Of a stretch of 64,000 bases of DNA, positions 26,410 to 35,658 are shown in pieces; position 1 is the stretch's first letter, and each line of letters opens with the position of its first letter. The notes under the pieces are model-generated. The model was not told the origin of the DNA and did no database searches. It saw only the letters and a program-made list of their open reading frames with translations. The position numbers and the translations under genes were made by a program. This stretch comes from Maritimibacter sp. HL-12 (GTDB lineage: Bacteria > Pseudomonadota > Alphaproteobacteria > Rhodobacterales > Rhodobacteraceae): the NCBI RefSeq assembly GCF_900177545.1, contig NZ_FXBQ01000001.1, positions 1,506,122 through 1,570,121 of the forward strand, in the 5' to 3' direction.

Positions 26410-27627
26410 TCAGTCCCGCGAGAATCCCGCAGCGATCTCGACGTGCGTCGACCAGCGGAATTGATCGACCACCACCAGTCGTTCCAGTCGGTATCCGGCA
26501 TCGAGAAGCAGGCGCGAATCGCGGGCGAAAGTCACCGGATTGCACGAAACCGACGCGACCCGCGAAACGTTCGATGCAGCGATTTCGGTCATCTGGGCTT
26601 CAGCCCCGGCGCGGGGCGGATCAATCACGATGGCGTCAAACCTGTTCAGCTCCTCCGCAACCAACGGACGGCGAAACAGATCGCGCGTCTCGGTCGTCAC
26701 CCGCTTGAGCCCGGCGGCACCGCGCCACCCGGCATCGAGGCAAGCAAGCATCGCCGCATCGCCTTCCACGGCATGAACCTCCGACCCCTCGGCGAGCGGC
26801 AACGCGAAGGTGCCGCAGCCTGCGAACAGATCGAGCACCCGGGCGGCTGGCCCCACCGCGCGGCGCGCCTCGCGCAAGAGTGCGGCTTCTCCCTCGGCTG
26901 TGGCTTGGAGGAACGCGCCGGGCGGCGGCGTCACCATGGCATTGCCGAAAGCCTGGACCGGCGCGGCGACAAGCGCCACGGTTTCATCATCCCATGTCAG
27001 GCGCGCAAGGCCTGCCTCGTCCGCAATCCGCGCCAGATCGCTGGCAAGGATCCTGTCGAGCGGCTTGCCGCCCGAGATCGACACATCCGGCCCAGCCTGC
27101 GAAAGCGTGACGCTCAGACGCAACGCGCCCTTGCGCGAAGCCCCGGTTTCCACGAGCGCCTCCAGTGCCGGGATCGCTTTCATCAGGTCCGGGTGAAGCA
27201 ATTCGCATCCGGGCACCCGGGTGATCGCGTCGGATCTGGGAGCATGAAATCCGATGAACGGGCCGGCTTTGGTGCGGCGGGCAGACAGAACCGCACGCCG
27301 TCGCGATCGAGGTGGAGAAGTCTCTATTCCGTCTGGATTGGCCGTGATTCCCCGCGCCGCCAGGGCCGCGCGAACAATCTCCTGCTTCCAGCGCGAAACG
27401 AAATCATCCGAAGCATGTTGCAGTGCGCAGCCGCCGCAGGACTTGTAATGCGGGCAGGGTGCACGCACCCGTTCAGTCGAGGGCTTCACAATGCGGGGCG
27501 CGTCCAGCCGGGTGCCGACCACCTCGCCTTCGACTGTTTCACCGGGCAGGCAGCGGGGCGCATAGACCGGACCGGGTGCGATTCCGTCGCCGTGCAGGCC
27601 AAGCCGTTCGATGGTCACTTCCATCAT
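26410..27627 (-). CDS. class I SAM-dependent RNA uracil-C5 methyltransferase (RlmD/RumA family)
   Basis: A protein of 405 residues of the TrmA/RlmC/RlmD family, which forms 5-methyluridine in rRNA or tRNA. It has an N-terminal TRAM-like part (VTIERLGLHGDG) and an iron-sulphur cluster motif CPHYKSCGGC. The SAM-binding VLDLFAGCGTFALPLA and the catalytic VSCNPVTFARD with its nucleophilic cysteine follow, with IDPPRAG between. Whether 23S rRNA U1939 or another site is the target cannot be told. It overlaps the CCA-enzyme stop by 4 bp and is last in the hslO-NUDIX-CCA-methyltransferase series. Confidence 0.9.
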   Translation of the reverse strand: MMEVTIERLGLHGDGIAPGPVYAPRCLPGETVEGEVVGTRLDAPRIVKPSTERVRAPCPHYKSCGGCALQHASDDFVSRWKQEIVRAALAARGITANPDGIETSPPRSRRRAVLSARRTKAGPFIGFHAPRSDAITRVPGCELLHPDLMKAIPALEALVETGASRKGALRLSVTLSQAGPDVSISGGKPLDRILASDLARIADEAGLARLTWDDETVALVAAPVQAFGNAMVTPPPGAFLQATAEGEAALLREARRAVGPAARVLDLFAGCGTFALPLAEGSEVHAVEGDAAMLACLDAGWRGAAGLKRVTTETRDLFRRPLVAEELNRFDAIVIDPPRAGAEAQMTEIAASNVSRVASVSCNPVTFARDSRLLLDAGYRLERLVVVDQFRWSTHVEIAAGFSRD

Positions 27628-28784
27628 GCCCGCCCGAGAAGATCGTCGCGCGTAAGCGAAAAACCGGAGGCGATCCAGGCATCTTCGAGGCCTTGCAGAC
27701 GGGCGCCGAGCGCGGGGCCCTCGTAACTGGGCATCAGGTCGTGAGGCCGGATCGGGAAGACCGCGCCGGCACCTTTCGCAAGGTCGGCCTCCAGATTGGT
27801 CGGAAGCGGTTTCTCCAGCATCGCGGCGGTGACCAGCACCACGTTTCGCGCCTCGTCACTGCCCAGACGATAAGCCAGTTCCTCGGGTGACGCGAATGTG
27901 CCCCGATGCTCCAGAAGGCGTCCGAGGCGGCGGTCATCCGCCTTTGAAAGCCTCAGCCGATCCATGTGAGCCTCGCCACCAAGACAGGCGAGCCGGCGGA
28001 TCGGGTCAGGCTTCACGCCCAGTGCCGCTTCGTGGTGCACGAGAACTGCCAGCGCGGTCGCATCTGCACCCGGCAAGACCCGGGCAAGAACCCCGGCCTG
28101 CGCCATCGCGGCAACGGCGGGCGCCGGGTCCGGGGCGGAGAGGAGCTTTTTCAACTCTATGCCTACCCGTTCGCGGGAAAGGGTTTCCAGTCCACCCGAG
28201 TTGGCGGAAATCGCGGCAAGAGCCTCGGCATCGAGACCATGCCCGGGGTCGCCATACCAGGCATGAAACCGGAAGAACCGAAGAATGCGCAGGTAGTCTT
28301 CGCGAATACGGGCGTGGGCGTCATCAATGAACCGCACCCGCCGCGCCTCAAGGTCGGGCAAACCGCCGATCGGGTCGGCCAGGGCACCATCGGGCGCGGC
28401 ATAAAGCGCATTCATGGTGAAGTCGCGTCGGTGCGCGTCTTCCTCTATGGTTGTGGCATAGGCAACCACCGCGCGTCGCCCGTCGGTTTCAATATCTCGC
28501 CGGAAGGTCGTGACCTCAAAGGGATGGCTTTCGACAACAACGGTGACGGTGCCGTGATCGAACCCGGTTGGGACCGGGTGAAACCCGCGCGCGCGCGCCA
28601 GTTCGGTGACCCGTTCGGGCGTGGCGTCGGTCGTGATGTCGATATCGGTGATCGCCGCCCCGAGGAGCGCGTTGCGCACACATCCGCCGACGAACCAGGC
28701 TTGGTGCCCGCCATCGGTCAGCATGGCGCAAACCGCTTGTGGTGCCGGCCCCGAAAGCCAGTCACCTGTGATCCGGAGGGTCAT
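27624..28784 (-). CDS. CCA tRNA nucleotidyltransferase (class II, poly(A) polymerase head)
   Basis: This 386-residue protein adds or repairs the 3' CCA of tRNAs. Class II nucleotidyltransferase motifs are clear: GGCVRNALLG (33-42), the catalytic pair D47/D49 in ITDIDITT, RRDFTMNALY, and EDYLRILRFFRFHA. It lacks an HD domain. Poly(A) polymerase is the main alternative, but size and neighbours favour CCA addition. The start overlaps the NUDIX stop by 4 bp and the stop overlaps the methyltransferase start by 4 bp, so the three genes are coupled. Confidence 0.9.
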   Translation of the reverse strand: MTLRITGDWLSGPAPQAVCAMLTDGGHQAWFVGGCVRNALLGAAITDIDITTDATPERVTELARARGFHPVPTGFDHGTVTVVVESHPFEVTTFRRDIETDGRRAVVAYATTIEEDAHRRDFTMNALYAAPDGALADPIGGLPDLEARRVRFIDDAHARIREDYLRILRFFRFHAWYGDPGHGLDAEALAAISANSGGLETLSRERVGIELKKLLSAPDPAPAVAAMAQAGVLARVLPGADATALAVLVHHEAALGVKPDPIRRLACLGGEAHMDRLRLSKADDRRLGRLLEHRGTFASPEELAYRLGSDEARNVVLVTAAMLEKPLPTNLEADLAKGAGAVFPIRPHDLMPSYEGPALGARLQGLEDAWIASGFSLTRDDLLGRA

Positions 28785-29377
28785 GGCCCAAGTCTTTCCG
28801 CAAGGCCATACAACATCCGCGCGGTGGCTCCCCAGATGTAATAGGGACCATAGGGCACCACCTGAAACCGGCGTTGAACCCCCCGGAAATACCGCGATTC
28901 GACGAGGTAGTTTGCGCGATTGGCGATGTGTTCGAAAGGCACCGTGAAAGCCTCGTCCACCTCGCCCGCTTCGGGGATCGGCGTGAATGGCTGCCGCACC
29001 AGCCCGAGCACCGGGGTGACACGAAAACCCGTCACGGTTTCATGCGGCGTCAGGGTGCCCAGCACATCGACCGCAAGACGCGGCAGCGCGATTTCCTCCT
29101 CCGCCTCCCGCAGCGCAGCGGCAATCACATTGCTGTCGGACGGATCGACCTTGCCGCCCGGAAAGGCGATCTGACCGGGATGGTGCTTGAGCCCGGACGA
29201 CCGCTTGGTGAGGTGCAACGCCCACCCATTCGGTGTTTCGGAAAACGCGACGAGAACGCCGGCGGGCCGCAATTGGCGAGCCGCAGGACGAAGTTCCGGA
29301 TTCAGATCGAAATCCGACGAAGGAGCCCCTTCGCCCACGGCGGCGCGCAGCCGGGTGATCGGATCAGCGATCGTCAA
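28781..29377 (-). CDS. CoA pyrophosphatase-like NUDIX hydrolase
   Basis: A protein of 198 residues if translation starts at TTG 29377. That start follows GGGGAGGG at good spacing and overlaps the end of hslO by 14 bp; the frame is open to 29467 without a better start. The UPF0035 motif LTKRSSGLKHHPGQIAFPGGK and the Nudix box GGKVDPSDSNVIAAALREAE identify the CoA-pyrophosphatase subgroup, which cleaves coenzyme A and acyl-CoAs to 4'-phosphopantetheine and 3',5'-ADP. Its position before the CCA enzyme is often seen in alphaproteobacteria. Confidence 0.88.
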   Translation of the reverse strand: MTIADPITRLRAAVGEGAPSSDFDLNPELRPAARQLRPAGVLVAFSETPNGWALHLTKRSSGLKHHPGQIAFPGGKVDPSDSNVIAAALREAEEEIALPRLAVDVLGTLTPHETVTGFRVTPVLGLVRQPFTPIPEAGEVDEAFTVPFEHIANRANYLVESRYFRGVQRRFQVVPYGPYYIWGATARMLYGLAERLGP

Positions 29378-30356
29378 ACTTGCCCTCCCCGGCCTCGAAA
29401 CCAAGCGTGTCAGGGTCGAATTCGTAATGCGCGCCACAGAACTGGCAATCGGCAGTGACCACGCCACGTTCTGTCGTCATGGAAGCGATATCCTTGCGTG
29501 AGTAGATCGACAGGCTCTCCTGCACCCTTTCCCGCGAACAGGTGCAGCCGAACTTCACCGGTTGCGGGTCGAACACGCGGGGGCCTTCTTCGTGGAACAG
29601 GCGCGCGAGCATCTCGGTTGGCTGGATAGCCGGGCCGATCAATTCGTCCTCGTGAATGGTCAGCAGCAGGTTGTTGACCCGCGACCAGTCTTCAAGTTCG
29701 TCCTTGTCGGCAAACAGGTCTTGCGGGGCCAGCAATCCGGATTCGCCGCTGCCACCTTCCTCGGTGAGCCGGGGCGGAAGTCCGGGCATCTTCTGCAACA
29801 TCACACCGCCCGCGCGCCAGCCGGTACTCTCTTTCTCGAAGGTCAATGCAAATCGGGTCGGCAGTTGCTCGGACTGCGCAAAATAGGCCTGCGCGCAATC
29901 CGCCAACGCCGTTCCGGCTATCGGCGTCAACCCGGAATAGGGCGTGGTATCCTTGCCCTGGTCCATCAAAACGGCGAAATATCCCCGCCCGATCTGCTCG
30001 AAAGGATCGCTCGTCTGGTTCAGCCTTTCGGGATCGAAGCTGGCAAACGCCCGGATGCGGCCCGGCGCGCCTTCGCCTTCGGGGGCGTAATAGTCGGTCG
30101 CGACCAGACGCGCAGGTCCATCGCCCCTGATCTGGAGCGAAAGTTTCCAGCGCAGCTTGATCGCCGGGCCGATCAGCGCGGTCAGGATCGCGGCCTCGGC
30201 CACCAGGTTTTCGATCGCGGGCGGATAATCGTGCTGTGCCAGGATCTCGTCGAGCACACCGTCGAGCCGCACCACCCGGCCACGAATATCGCTCCGGTCA
30301 AGTTGGAAGGGGAGAACGGTATCGTCCCATGCAATCTTCGATCCGAGGCTCATCAT
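29364..30356 (-). CDS. hslO: redox-regulated chaperone Hsp33
   Basis: Hsp33 is a cytosolic holdase activated by oxidation and unfolding. The 330-residue protein has the C-terminal zinc centre KFGCTCSRERV followed about 30 residues later by CQFCGAHYEF, giving the CxC-x(n)-CxxC switch; the reactive cysteines are all present. The N-terminal domain ends with ALIGPAIKLRWKLSLQI. It is first in the minus-strand series of hslO, NUDIX, CCA enzyme and RNA methyltransferase, and 66 bp from the divergent NUDIX gene. The frame begins with two adjacent ATGs. Confidence 0.95.
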   Translation of the reverse strand: MMSLGSKIAWDDTVLPFQLDRSDIRGRVVRLDGVLDEILAQHDYPPAIENLVAEAAILTALIGPAIKLRWKLSLQIRGDGPARLVATDYYAPEGEGAPGRIRAFASFDPERLNQTSDPFEQIGRGYFAVLMDQGKDTTPYSGLTPIAGTALADCAQAYFAQSEQLPTRFALTFEKESTGWRAGGVMLQKMPGLPPRLTEEGGSGESGLLAPQDLFADKDELEDWSRVNNLLLTIHEDELIGPAIQPTEMLARLFHEEGPRVFDPQPVKFGCTCSRERVQESLSIYSRKDIASMTTERGVVTADCQFCGAHYEFDPDTLGFEAGEGKFDDR

Positions 30357-30422
30357 GCTTTTCCGCGTTGCGTTTCGCCTCGCATACCCCGTCTATTGGG
30401 CGTGGGCAACCGAGGCAAAACC

Positions 30423-30866
30423 ATGATCCGACGACGCGGCGAGCCGATACGGCACGACAAGAAATACAAGCTGCGCGCAGGGGCCTACGCCATCTTGCCG
30501 CTTGGTTTCAAAGTTCTGCTCACGCATCAAGCCCATCCCTTCCCCGAGTTCCAGCTCCCCGGCGGTGGGATCGACCCTGGCGAAAGTCCGCTGGCGGCCC
30601 TGCACCGGGAAGTTTTCGAGGAAACCGGCTGGCGTATCGCCGCGCCACGCAGGTTGGGGGCGTTTCGACGGTTCACCTTCATGCCGGAATACGAGATCTG
30701 GGCAGAGAAGCTCTGCCATGTCTACGTTGCGCGCCCGGTTCGCCAGATCATGCCACCAATCGAGCCCGCCCATTCGGCGCACTGGGCTTCCGCGTCAGTG
30801 GCCATCGAAGTCGTCGGCAATGAGGGCGACCGGGCGTTTCTGAAGGATTATTTCAGACGATCCTGA
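30423..30866 (+). CDS. NUDIX hydrolase of unknown substrate
   Basis: A protein of 147 residues with a perfect Nudix box from residue 47: GGGIDPGESPLAALHREV followed by FEETGW. Such enzymes hydrolyse nucleoside diphosphates linked to another group; the short flanks do not reveal the substrate. It is divergent from hslO and convergent with the response-regulator/phosphatase gene, overlapping its end by 19 bp. The start ATG was chosen because upstream codons run into the promoter region shared with hslO. Confidence 0.82.
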   Translation: MIRRRGEPIRHDKKYKLRAGAYAILPLGFKVLLTHQAHPFPEFQLPGGGIDPGESPLAALHREVFEETGWRIAAPRRLGAFRRFTFMPEYEIWAEKLCHVYVARPVRQIMPPIEPAHSAHWASASVAIEVVGNEGDRAFLKDYFRRS

Positions 30867-32137
30867 CCCGCACCGCGGTATTCGATCATTGCGCATGAAA
30901 GATCATCGGCAAAGTCCCGCGCGGTGTGGAACATATCGAGATCCCAGACCAGGGCCTCGAAAAAGGCGTTACCATGCAGTTCGGCGTTGCTGCGAATCAT
31001 GCGCGCGAATCCCTCCTCCTCAAGCATTTCCCCGCTGGCATCGGTGCATTCGGTGAAGCCGTCTGAATAGAACAGCAGCCGGTCACCCGGAGCCAGGTGA
31101 AGGTGCCATTGCGTATAGTCTGCCTCGGCCAGGAGCCCGACCGGCATGCCGCCTTCACCGCGGTATTCCACCACCCCGTCCGCCCGAAGCAAGGCCGGGT
31201 TCGGGTGGCCGCATTGCGCAATATCGACCCGGCCCGACTCGAGATCGAGATACCCGATGATGATGGTGAAATAGAGCTCGGATTTCATTTCCTCGAGCAT
31301 CAGGGCATTGAGGAGAGCGGCAACCTCCGCAGGTGGACGGGCGACGAAATCGCCTCCTTCGGGACGCACCAGCGCAATGTTCTGCTCCGGTGCGCCATCG
31401 GAGAGGTAGCCGGCGAGCCGCGCGGTCATCAGCGCGGAAGCGATGCCGTGTCCCGACACATCGATTGAATAGACGGCAACCTTGCCTTCCCCGGCCCGGA
31501 AGAACCCGACCAGATCGCCGCCGACATGGCCGGAAGGCTTGAGGAGGAGCGAAACATCCGCCACGCCAAAATCCCGGTTTCGCTCACGCACGAGCGATTG
31601 CTGCATCTTTCGCGCCTCGACGAGATCGCGATCCACGGCATCGTACAGGGCGCTGATCTCGTTGAGCGTCGAGGTTATCAAGCGGTTCTTGTCCGAGAGC
31701 TCCCGCTCCATCTTCAGGATCCGCGCACCCGCCTTGATCCGCGCCCTCAACTCGTCGGCGTTGAATGGTTTGGCGAGGAAGTCATCGGCCCCCATATCGA
31801 GCCCGTGAACGACCGCGCCCTTTTCGTTCTTCGAGGTCAGGAGGACAAAATAGACGTAACGATCCAGCGCCAGCGCGCGCACACGGGCGCAAAGTTCGAG
31901 CCCATCCATACCGGGCATCATCCAGTCCGAAAGGATCAGATCGATCGGCTCCGCGGCAAGGCAGCCAAGCGCCTCCTGCCCCGACCCGGCCTCGATCACC
32001 TCGAATCCCTGCCGCGTAAGCAAGGCCGAGAGAACGCGTCGCTGAGCAGGCGAATCATCCACGACAAGCACCCGCTCGATCACGCAATCCAGGCGGCCGC
32101 TTTCCGCCGAAACACTATGTAAAACCAAGTTCGACAC
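30848..32137 (-). CDS. response regulator with PP2C/SpoIIE-type phosphatase output (RbaY/RsbU-like)
   Basis: A protein of 429 residues. The N-terminal receiver domain has acid residues D27-D28, phospho-acceptor D71 in LILSDWMMPGMDG and K123 in FLAKPF. A coiled linker (about 135-180) leads to a serine phosphatase domain with GGDLVG, IDVSGHGIASALMT and, at the end, DDLSCAMIEY. This is the layout of activators of partner-switching cascades that dephosphorylate an anti-sigma-factor antagonist; RbaY of Rhodobacter capsulatus is such a protein. The cognate antagonist and anti-sigma genes are not in the window. A small Hpt gene lies divergently 150 bp away. Confidence 0.88.
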   Translation of the reverse strand: MSNLVLHSVSAESGRLDCVIERVLVVDDSPAQRRVLSALLTRQGFEVIEAGSGQEALGCLAAEPIDLILSDWMMPGMDGLELCARVRALALDRYVYFVLLTSKNEKGAVVHGLDMGADDFLAKPFNADELRARIKAGARILKMERELSDKNRLITSTLNEISALYDAVDRDLVEARKMQQSLVRERNRDFGVADVSLLLKPSGHVGGDLVGFFRAGEGKVAVYSIDVSGHGIASALMTARLAGYLSDGAPEQNIALVRPEGGDFVARPPAEVAALLNALMLEEMKSELYFTIIIGYLDLESGRVDIAQCGHPNPALLRADGVVEYRGEGGMPVGLLAEADYTQWHLHLAPGDRLLFYSDGFTECTDASGEMLEEEGFARMIRSNAELHGNAFFEALVWDLDMFHTARDFADDLSCAMIEYRGAGQDRLK

Positions 32138-32287
32138 ACATACCTGACTTGTTTCGGGCCGAGTTGCCCGCGTCCAGTTAGGCAGCCCGAACCTAAATCC
32201 GGGTTAAGGCTAAAATGTTCTTCATTTTCATGGGCCACCTAACCCTCCTTCAACGGTTTCCGGCGATCTCTTGAGAAAACGGAGGCC
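32138..32287. promoter_or_regulatory. divergent control region between the response regulator-PP2C and Hpt genes
   Basis: The 150-bp gap contains inverted repeats CGGGC/GCCCG (32155-32170) and TTAGG-N9-CCTAA (32178-32196), and a TAAAAT at 32211 that could be a -10 element for the Hpt gene. It probably contains both promoters. No CtrA full site was found. Specific regulators cannot be named. Confidence 0.35.
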
Positions 32288-32602
32288 ATGATGATCGACT
32301 GGGAACGGGTCCGGGAACTGAAGGAAGAGATCGGCGAGGATGATTTCGCCGAAGTCGCTGAAATGTTCATGAACGAGGTCGAGGAGGTTATCGGGCGGCT
32401 GCAAAACGAGCCCAATCCGGCGGATTACGAGGCCGATCTTCACTTCCTGAAATCCTCGGCACTCAACCTCGGGTTTGCGCGACTGGCCAGTCTTTGCCAG
32501 GAGGGCGAGCACCGATCGGCTTCGGGCGATGCAGGTCGGGTCGAGCTTGCGCCGATCTTCGCGTGCTATGCCGCGTCAAAGGCCGCGTTCATACGGGCCT
32601 AG
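32288..32602 (+). CDS. stand-alone histidine phosphotransfer (Hpt) domain protein
   Basis: A protein of 104 residues consisting of one Hpt domain. The predicted phospho-accepting H52 lies in DLHFLKSSALNLGFARLASLCQEGE, matching the H-x-L-K-x-S pattern and the following helix of the four-helix bundle. Such proteins carry phosphate between hybrid kinases and response regulators. The frame starts with two ATGs after GGAGG. Its neighbour, the divergent response regulator-PP2C gene, is the obvious candidate partner. It converges on ilvA with a 4-bp overlap (CTAG). Confidence 0.85.
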   Translation: MMIDWERVRELKEEIGEDDFAEVAEMFMNEVEEVIGRLQNEPNPADYEADLHFLKSSALNLGFARLASLCQEGEHRSASGDAGRVELAPIFACYAASKAAFIRA

Positions 32603-33846
32603 AGTATGAACTCGCCAATCACATCGTCGTTGGTCACGTCGGTGTAGACAAACCCCTTCTCATCCAACCGGCCAAAAAGGCGCGCGAAATTCTCGGGTGC
32701 CTTGGTCTCGATACCGATCAGGACCGTGCCGAAGTTGCGCGCAGACTTCTTGAGATATTCGAACCGGGCAATGTCGTCGTCTGGCCCGAGAACTTCGAGG
32801 AAATCGCGGAGCGCGCCTGGCCTCTGCGGCAACCGCAGAAGAAAATACTTCTTCAACCCGGAATACCTTTGAGCCCGCTCCTTCACCTCGGGCAGTCGCT
32901 CGAAATCGAAATTGCCGCCCGAGGTGACGCAAATGATCGTCTTGCCCCTGATGTCAGCGCCCAGATCGCCCAGAACGTCAACCGAAAGCGCGCCCGCAGG
33001 TTCGAGCACGATGCCTTCGGTGTTCAGCATCTCGAGAATGGTCACACAAATCCGGTCTTCCGGCGCGACAAGCACATGCGACATCGGAATATCCGCGAGC
33101 GCCTCGAAGGTGAGTTCGCCAACTCGTGCAACGGCCGCGCCGTCCACGAAAGTGTCGATCTTCGAGAGCGAAACCGGATGGCCCACCGCCAACGCCGCAG
33201 TCAGGCTCGCACCGCCCGCAGGCTCGACGTAGCGCATTGCCGAACCCGGCGCGGCCTCGGCCAGAAACCGCCGAAGCCCCGCCGCAAGCCCGCCGCCGCC
33301 GACCGGAACGATGACCAGATCGGGGGACTTGCCGAGCTGATCGAGCATTTCCACCGCAACGCTGGCCTGTCCCTCGATCACATCAACATCGTTGAACGGC
33401 GCAAGAAAATGGCCGCCGGCCTCTTCGCAAAACGCCTGCGACGCCGCGAGCGTGTCGTCGAAATAGTCGCCAATCAGGCGGATCTCGATACTATCCTCGC
33501 CAAAGATCCGGGTCTTGTCGATCTTCTGCTGTGGCGTCGTCACCGGCATGAAGATCACCGCCTGAACGCCGAAGTGCCGGGCGGCGAACGCCACGCCCTG
33601 GGCATGGTTGCCGGCACTTGCGCAGACAAAAAGCTTCTGCTCCGGCTTCGTGGCCATCACCTTGCGCATGGCATTGAACGCGCCCCGGATCTTGTAGCTC
33701 CGCACCGGGCTCAGATCCTCGCGTTTCAGCCAGATATCGGCCCCGAAGCGTGCCGATAGATGATCGTTGCGCTGCAGCGGTGTGGGCGGGAACAACTCCC
33801 GCATCTTGCGTTCGGCGATAAGCGCCTTGTCTGAAAAGCCTGTCAT
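32599..33846 (-). CDS. ilvA: threonine ammonia-lyase (threonine deaminase)
   Basis: This pyridoxal-phosphate enzyme makes 2-oxobutyrate from threonine, the first step to isoleucine. The 415-residue protein has the cofactor lysine K52 in VRSYKIRGAF, the phosphate-binding VPVGGGGLAAGL and a C-terminal ACT-like region (YFLLRLPQRPGALRDFLEVLG), consistent with the short form having one regulatory domain. The start is the ATG of MTGFSDKAL; codons upstream overlap the argG promoter region. The gene is divergent from argG (106 bp between starts) and shares a CTAG stop overlap with the Hpt gene. Confidence 0.93.
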   Translation of the reverse strand: MTGFSDKALIAERKMRELFPPTPLQRNDHLSARFGADIWLKREDLSPVRSYKIRGAFNAMRKVMATKPEQKLFVCASAGNHAQGVAFAARHFGVQAVIFMPVTTPQQKIDKTRIFGEDSIEIRLIGDYFDDTLAASQAFCEEAGGHFLAPFNDVDVIEGQASVAVEMLDQLGKSPDLVIVPVGGGGLAAGLRRFLAEAAPGSAMRYVEPAGGASLTAALAVGHPVSLSKIDTFVDGAAVARVGELTFEALADIPMSHVLVAPEDRICVTILEMLNTEGIVLEPAGALSVDVLGDLGADIRGKTIICVTSGGNFDFERLPEVKERAQRYSGLKKYFLLRLPQRPGALRDFLEVLGPDDDIARFEYLKKSARNFGTVLIGIETKAPENFARLFGRLDEKGFVYTDVTNDDVIGEFIL

Positions 33847-33952
33847 GCCCGCGATACTGCCGATCCGGGACCTTCGCGCAACCCCGATCACCCTTGCCGC
33901 CCCGCCCGCCAGCCGATAAACCGCCGCGGACAACATATTGACGGAGTTTCCC

Positions 33953-35176
33953 ATGTCCGCGCCGAAGAAAGTCGTCCTCGCCTATTCCGGTGGCCTCGAT
34001 ACCTCGATCATCCTCAAGTGGTTGCAAACCGAATATGGGTGCGAGGTGGTGACCTTCACCGCCGATCTCGGTCAGGGCGAGGAACTGGACCCGGCGCGCA
34101 AGAAGGCGGAACTTCTCGGGATCAAGCCCGAAAACATCTACATTGAAGACCTGCGCGAAGAATTCGTGCGCGACTTCGTCTTCCCGATGTTTCGGGCCAA
34201 CGCTGTCTACGAGGGGCTCTACCTGCTCGGGACCTCCATCGCGCGCCCGCTGATCTCCAAGCGCCTGATCGAGATCGCCGCGATGACCGGGGCCGATGCC
34301 GTGGCCCATGGCGCAACCGGCAAGGGCAACGACCAGGTCCGGTTCGAGCTTTCGGCCTATGCCCTGAACCCAGATATCAAGGTGATCGCGCCATGGCGTG
34401 AGTGGTCACTCACATCCCGCACCAAGCTGCTGGACTTTGCCGAGCAACACCAGATCCCGATTGCCAAGGACAAGCGCGGCGAAGCGCCGTTTTCGGTCGA
34501 CGCCAACCTCCTGCACACATCGTCGGAGGGCAAGGTGCTTGAAGATCCGGCGATCGAGGCACCCGACTACGTCTACCAGCGCACGGTTCATCCCGAGGAA
34601 GCGCCGAACACGCCGGAATACGTCGAGATCGGGTTTGAAAAGGGCGATGCCGTTTCGATCAACGGGCTGACGATGAGCCCCGCCGAGGTGCTGACACGGC
34701 TCAACGAGCTTGGTGGCAAGCATGGCGTCGGGCGTCTCGATCTGGTGGAAGGCCGTTTCGTGGGGATGAAATCGCGCGGGATCTACGAGACCCCCGGCGG
34801 CACGGTTCTGCTTGAAGCCCACCGCGGCATCGAGTCGATCACCATGGACCGGGGCGCCATGCACCTGAAAGACGAACTGATGCCGCGCTATGCCGAACTG
34901 ATCTACAACGGCTTCTGGTTCAGCCCCGAGCGCGAAATGCTTCAGGCCGCGATCGACAAGAGCCAGGAATTCGTCACCGGCACGGTGCGCGTGAAACTCT
35001 ACAAGGGCTCGGCGCAAACCGTCGGACGCTGGTCGGATTTCTCGCTCTATTCCGAAGAACACGTGACCTTTGAAGATGATGCCGGCGCATACGACCAGAA
35101 AGATGCCGCGGGCTTCATCAAGCTCAATGCGCTGCGGCTGCGCCTGCTGGGAAACCGTCGAAAAAAGCATGAATAG
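33953..35176 (+). CDS. argG: argininosuccinate synthase
   Basis: ArgG joins citrulline and aspartate with ATP in arginine synthesis. The 407-residue protein begins [18 protein letters not shown] with the N-type ATP pyrophosphatase P-loop at residues 10-18. It keeps the family length and motifs ([35 protein letters not shown]). It starts 106 bp from the divergent ilvA and is followed after 6 bp by a GNAT gene, which may be co-transcribed. Confidence 0.97.
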   Translation: MSAPKKVVLAYSGGLDTSIILKWLQTEYGCEVVTFTADLGQGEELDPARKKAELLGIKPENIYIEDLREEFVRDFVFPMFRANAVYEGLYLLGTSIARPLISKRLIEIAAMTGADAVAHGATGKGNDQVRFELSAYALNPDIKVIAPWREWSLTSRTKLLDFAEQHQIPIAKDKRGEAPFSVDANLLHTSSEGKVLEDPAIEAPDYVYQRTVHPEEAPNTPEYVEIGFEKGDAVSINGLTMSPAEVLTRLNELGGKHGVGRLDLVEGRFVGMKSRGIYETPGGTVLLEAHRGIESITMDRGAMHLKDELMPRYAELIYNGFWFSPEREMLQAAIDKSQEFVTGTVRVKLYKGSAQTVGRWSDFSLYSEEHVTFEDDAGAYDQKDAAGFIKLNALRLRLLGNRRKKHE

Positions 35177-35182
35177 AGCCAC

Positions 35183-35644
35183 ATGCTGGAACGACGCGCG
35201 ATAACACGGGAAACATTGTCACAGCTTTTGAAGCTGGAAGTTCGGGCCGATCAATCGCATCTGGTTGCGTCGAATCCGGTCACCATCGCGCAAGCCGCCT
35301 ACGAGCAGCCCGGGGCTTATGTCTGGGGACTGTGGGCGGGGGAAGACGCCGTTGGCCTCCTCGCCATGATCCATCCGACCGAGTACCGGCACCTTGAACC
35401 GGAAGACGACCCTGAGGGCGCGTATATCTGGCGGCTCATGATCGGGGCGAATTTCCAGGGCAAGGGCTATGGCCGCGCCGCAATCGAAGAGGCGGTAGCT
35501 CAGGCCCGCGCGTGGGGGCTGCCACGGATCGCCACGTCGGTGGTCGAAACGACCGACAGCAATATCGGCTTCTACGAGTCACTTGGATTTCGCCGCACCG
35601 GCGCGATCATTGAGGGCGAGATCGTGCTCAGCCGAGAAGTATAA
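35183..35644 (+). CDS. GNAT-family N-acetyltransferase
   Basis: A protein of 153 residues with the GNAT acetyl-CoA-binding motif A, FQGKGYGRAAIEEA (QGKGYG at 92-97), followed by GFYESLGFRRTG of motif B. Small enzymes of this kind acetylate amines such as polyamines, antibiotics or protein N-termini; its pattern resembles spermidine/spermine-type acetyltransferases, but the substrate is uncertain. It begins 6 bp after argG, so the two are probably on one mRNA, and it converges on the ribokinase-like gene with 14 bp between stops. Confidence 0.82.
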   Translation: MLERRAITRETLSQLLKLEVRADQSHLVASNPVTIAQAAYEQPGAYVWGLWAGEDAVGLLAMIHPTEYRHLEPEDDPEGAYIWRLMIGANFQGKGYGRAAIEEAVAQARAWGLPRIATSVVETTDSNIGFYESLGFRRTGAIIEGEIVLSREV

Positions 35645-35658
35645 GCGCTGACAGCGGC

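Noticed and set aside
16872-27330. 11-mer GGAATAGAGAC found three times (16872, 18349, and complement at 27320), each encoding Gly-Ile-Glu-Thr
   Set aside because: Triplicate 11-mers are expected by chance among all possible words in 64 kb, and the shorter core TAGAGAC is not more frequent than base composition predicts.
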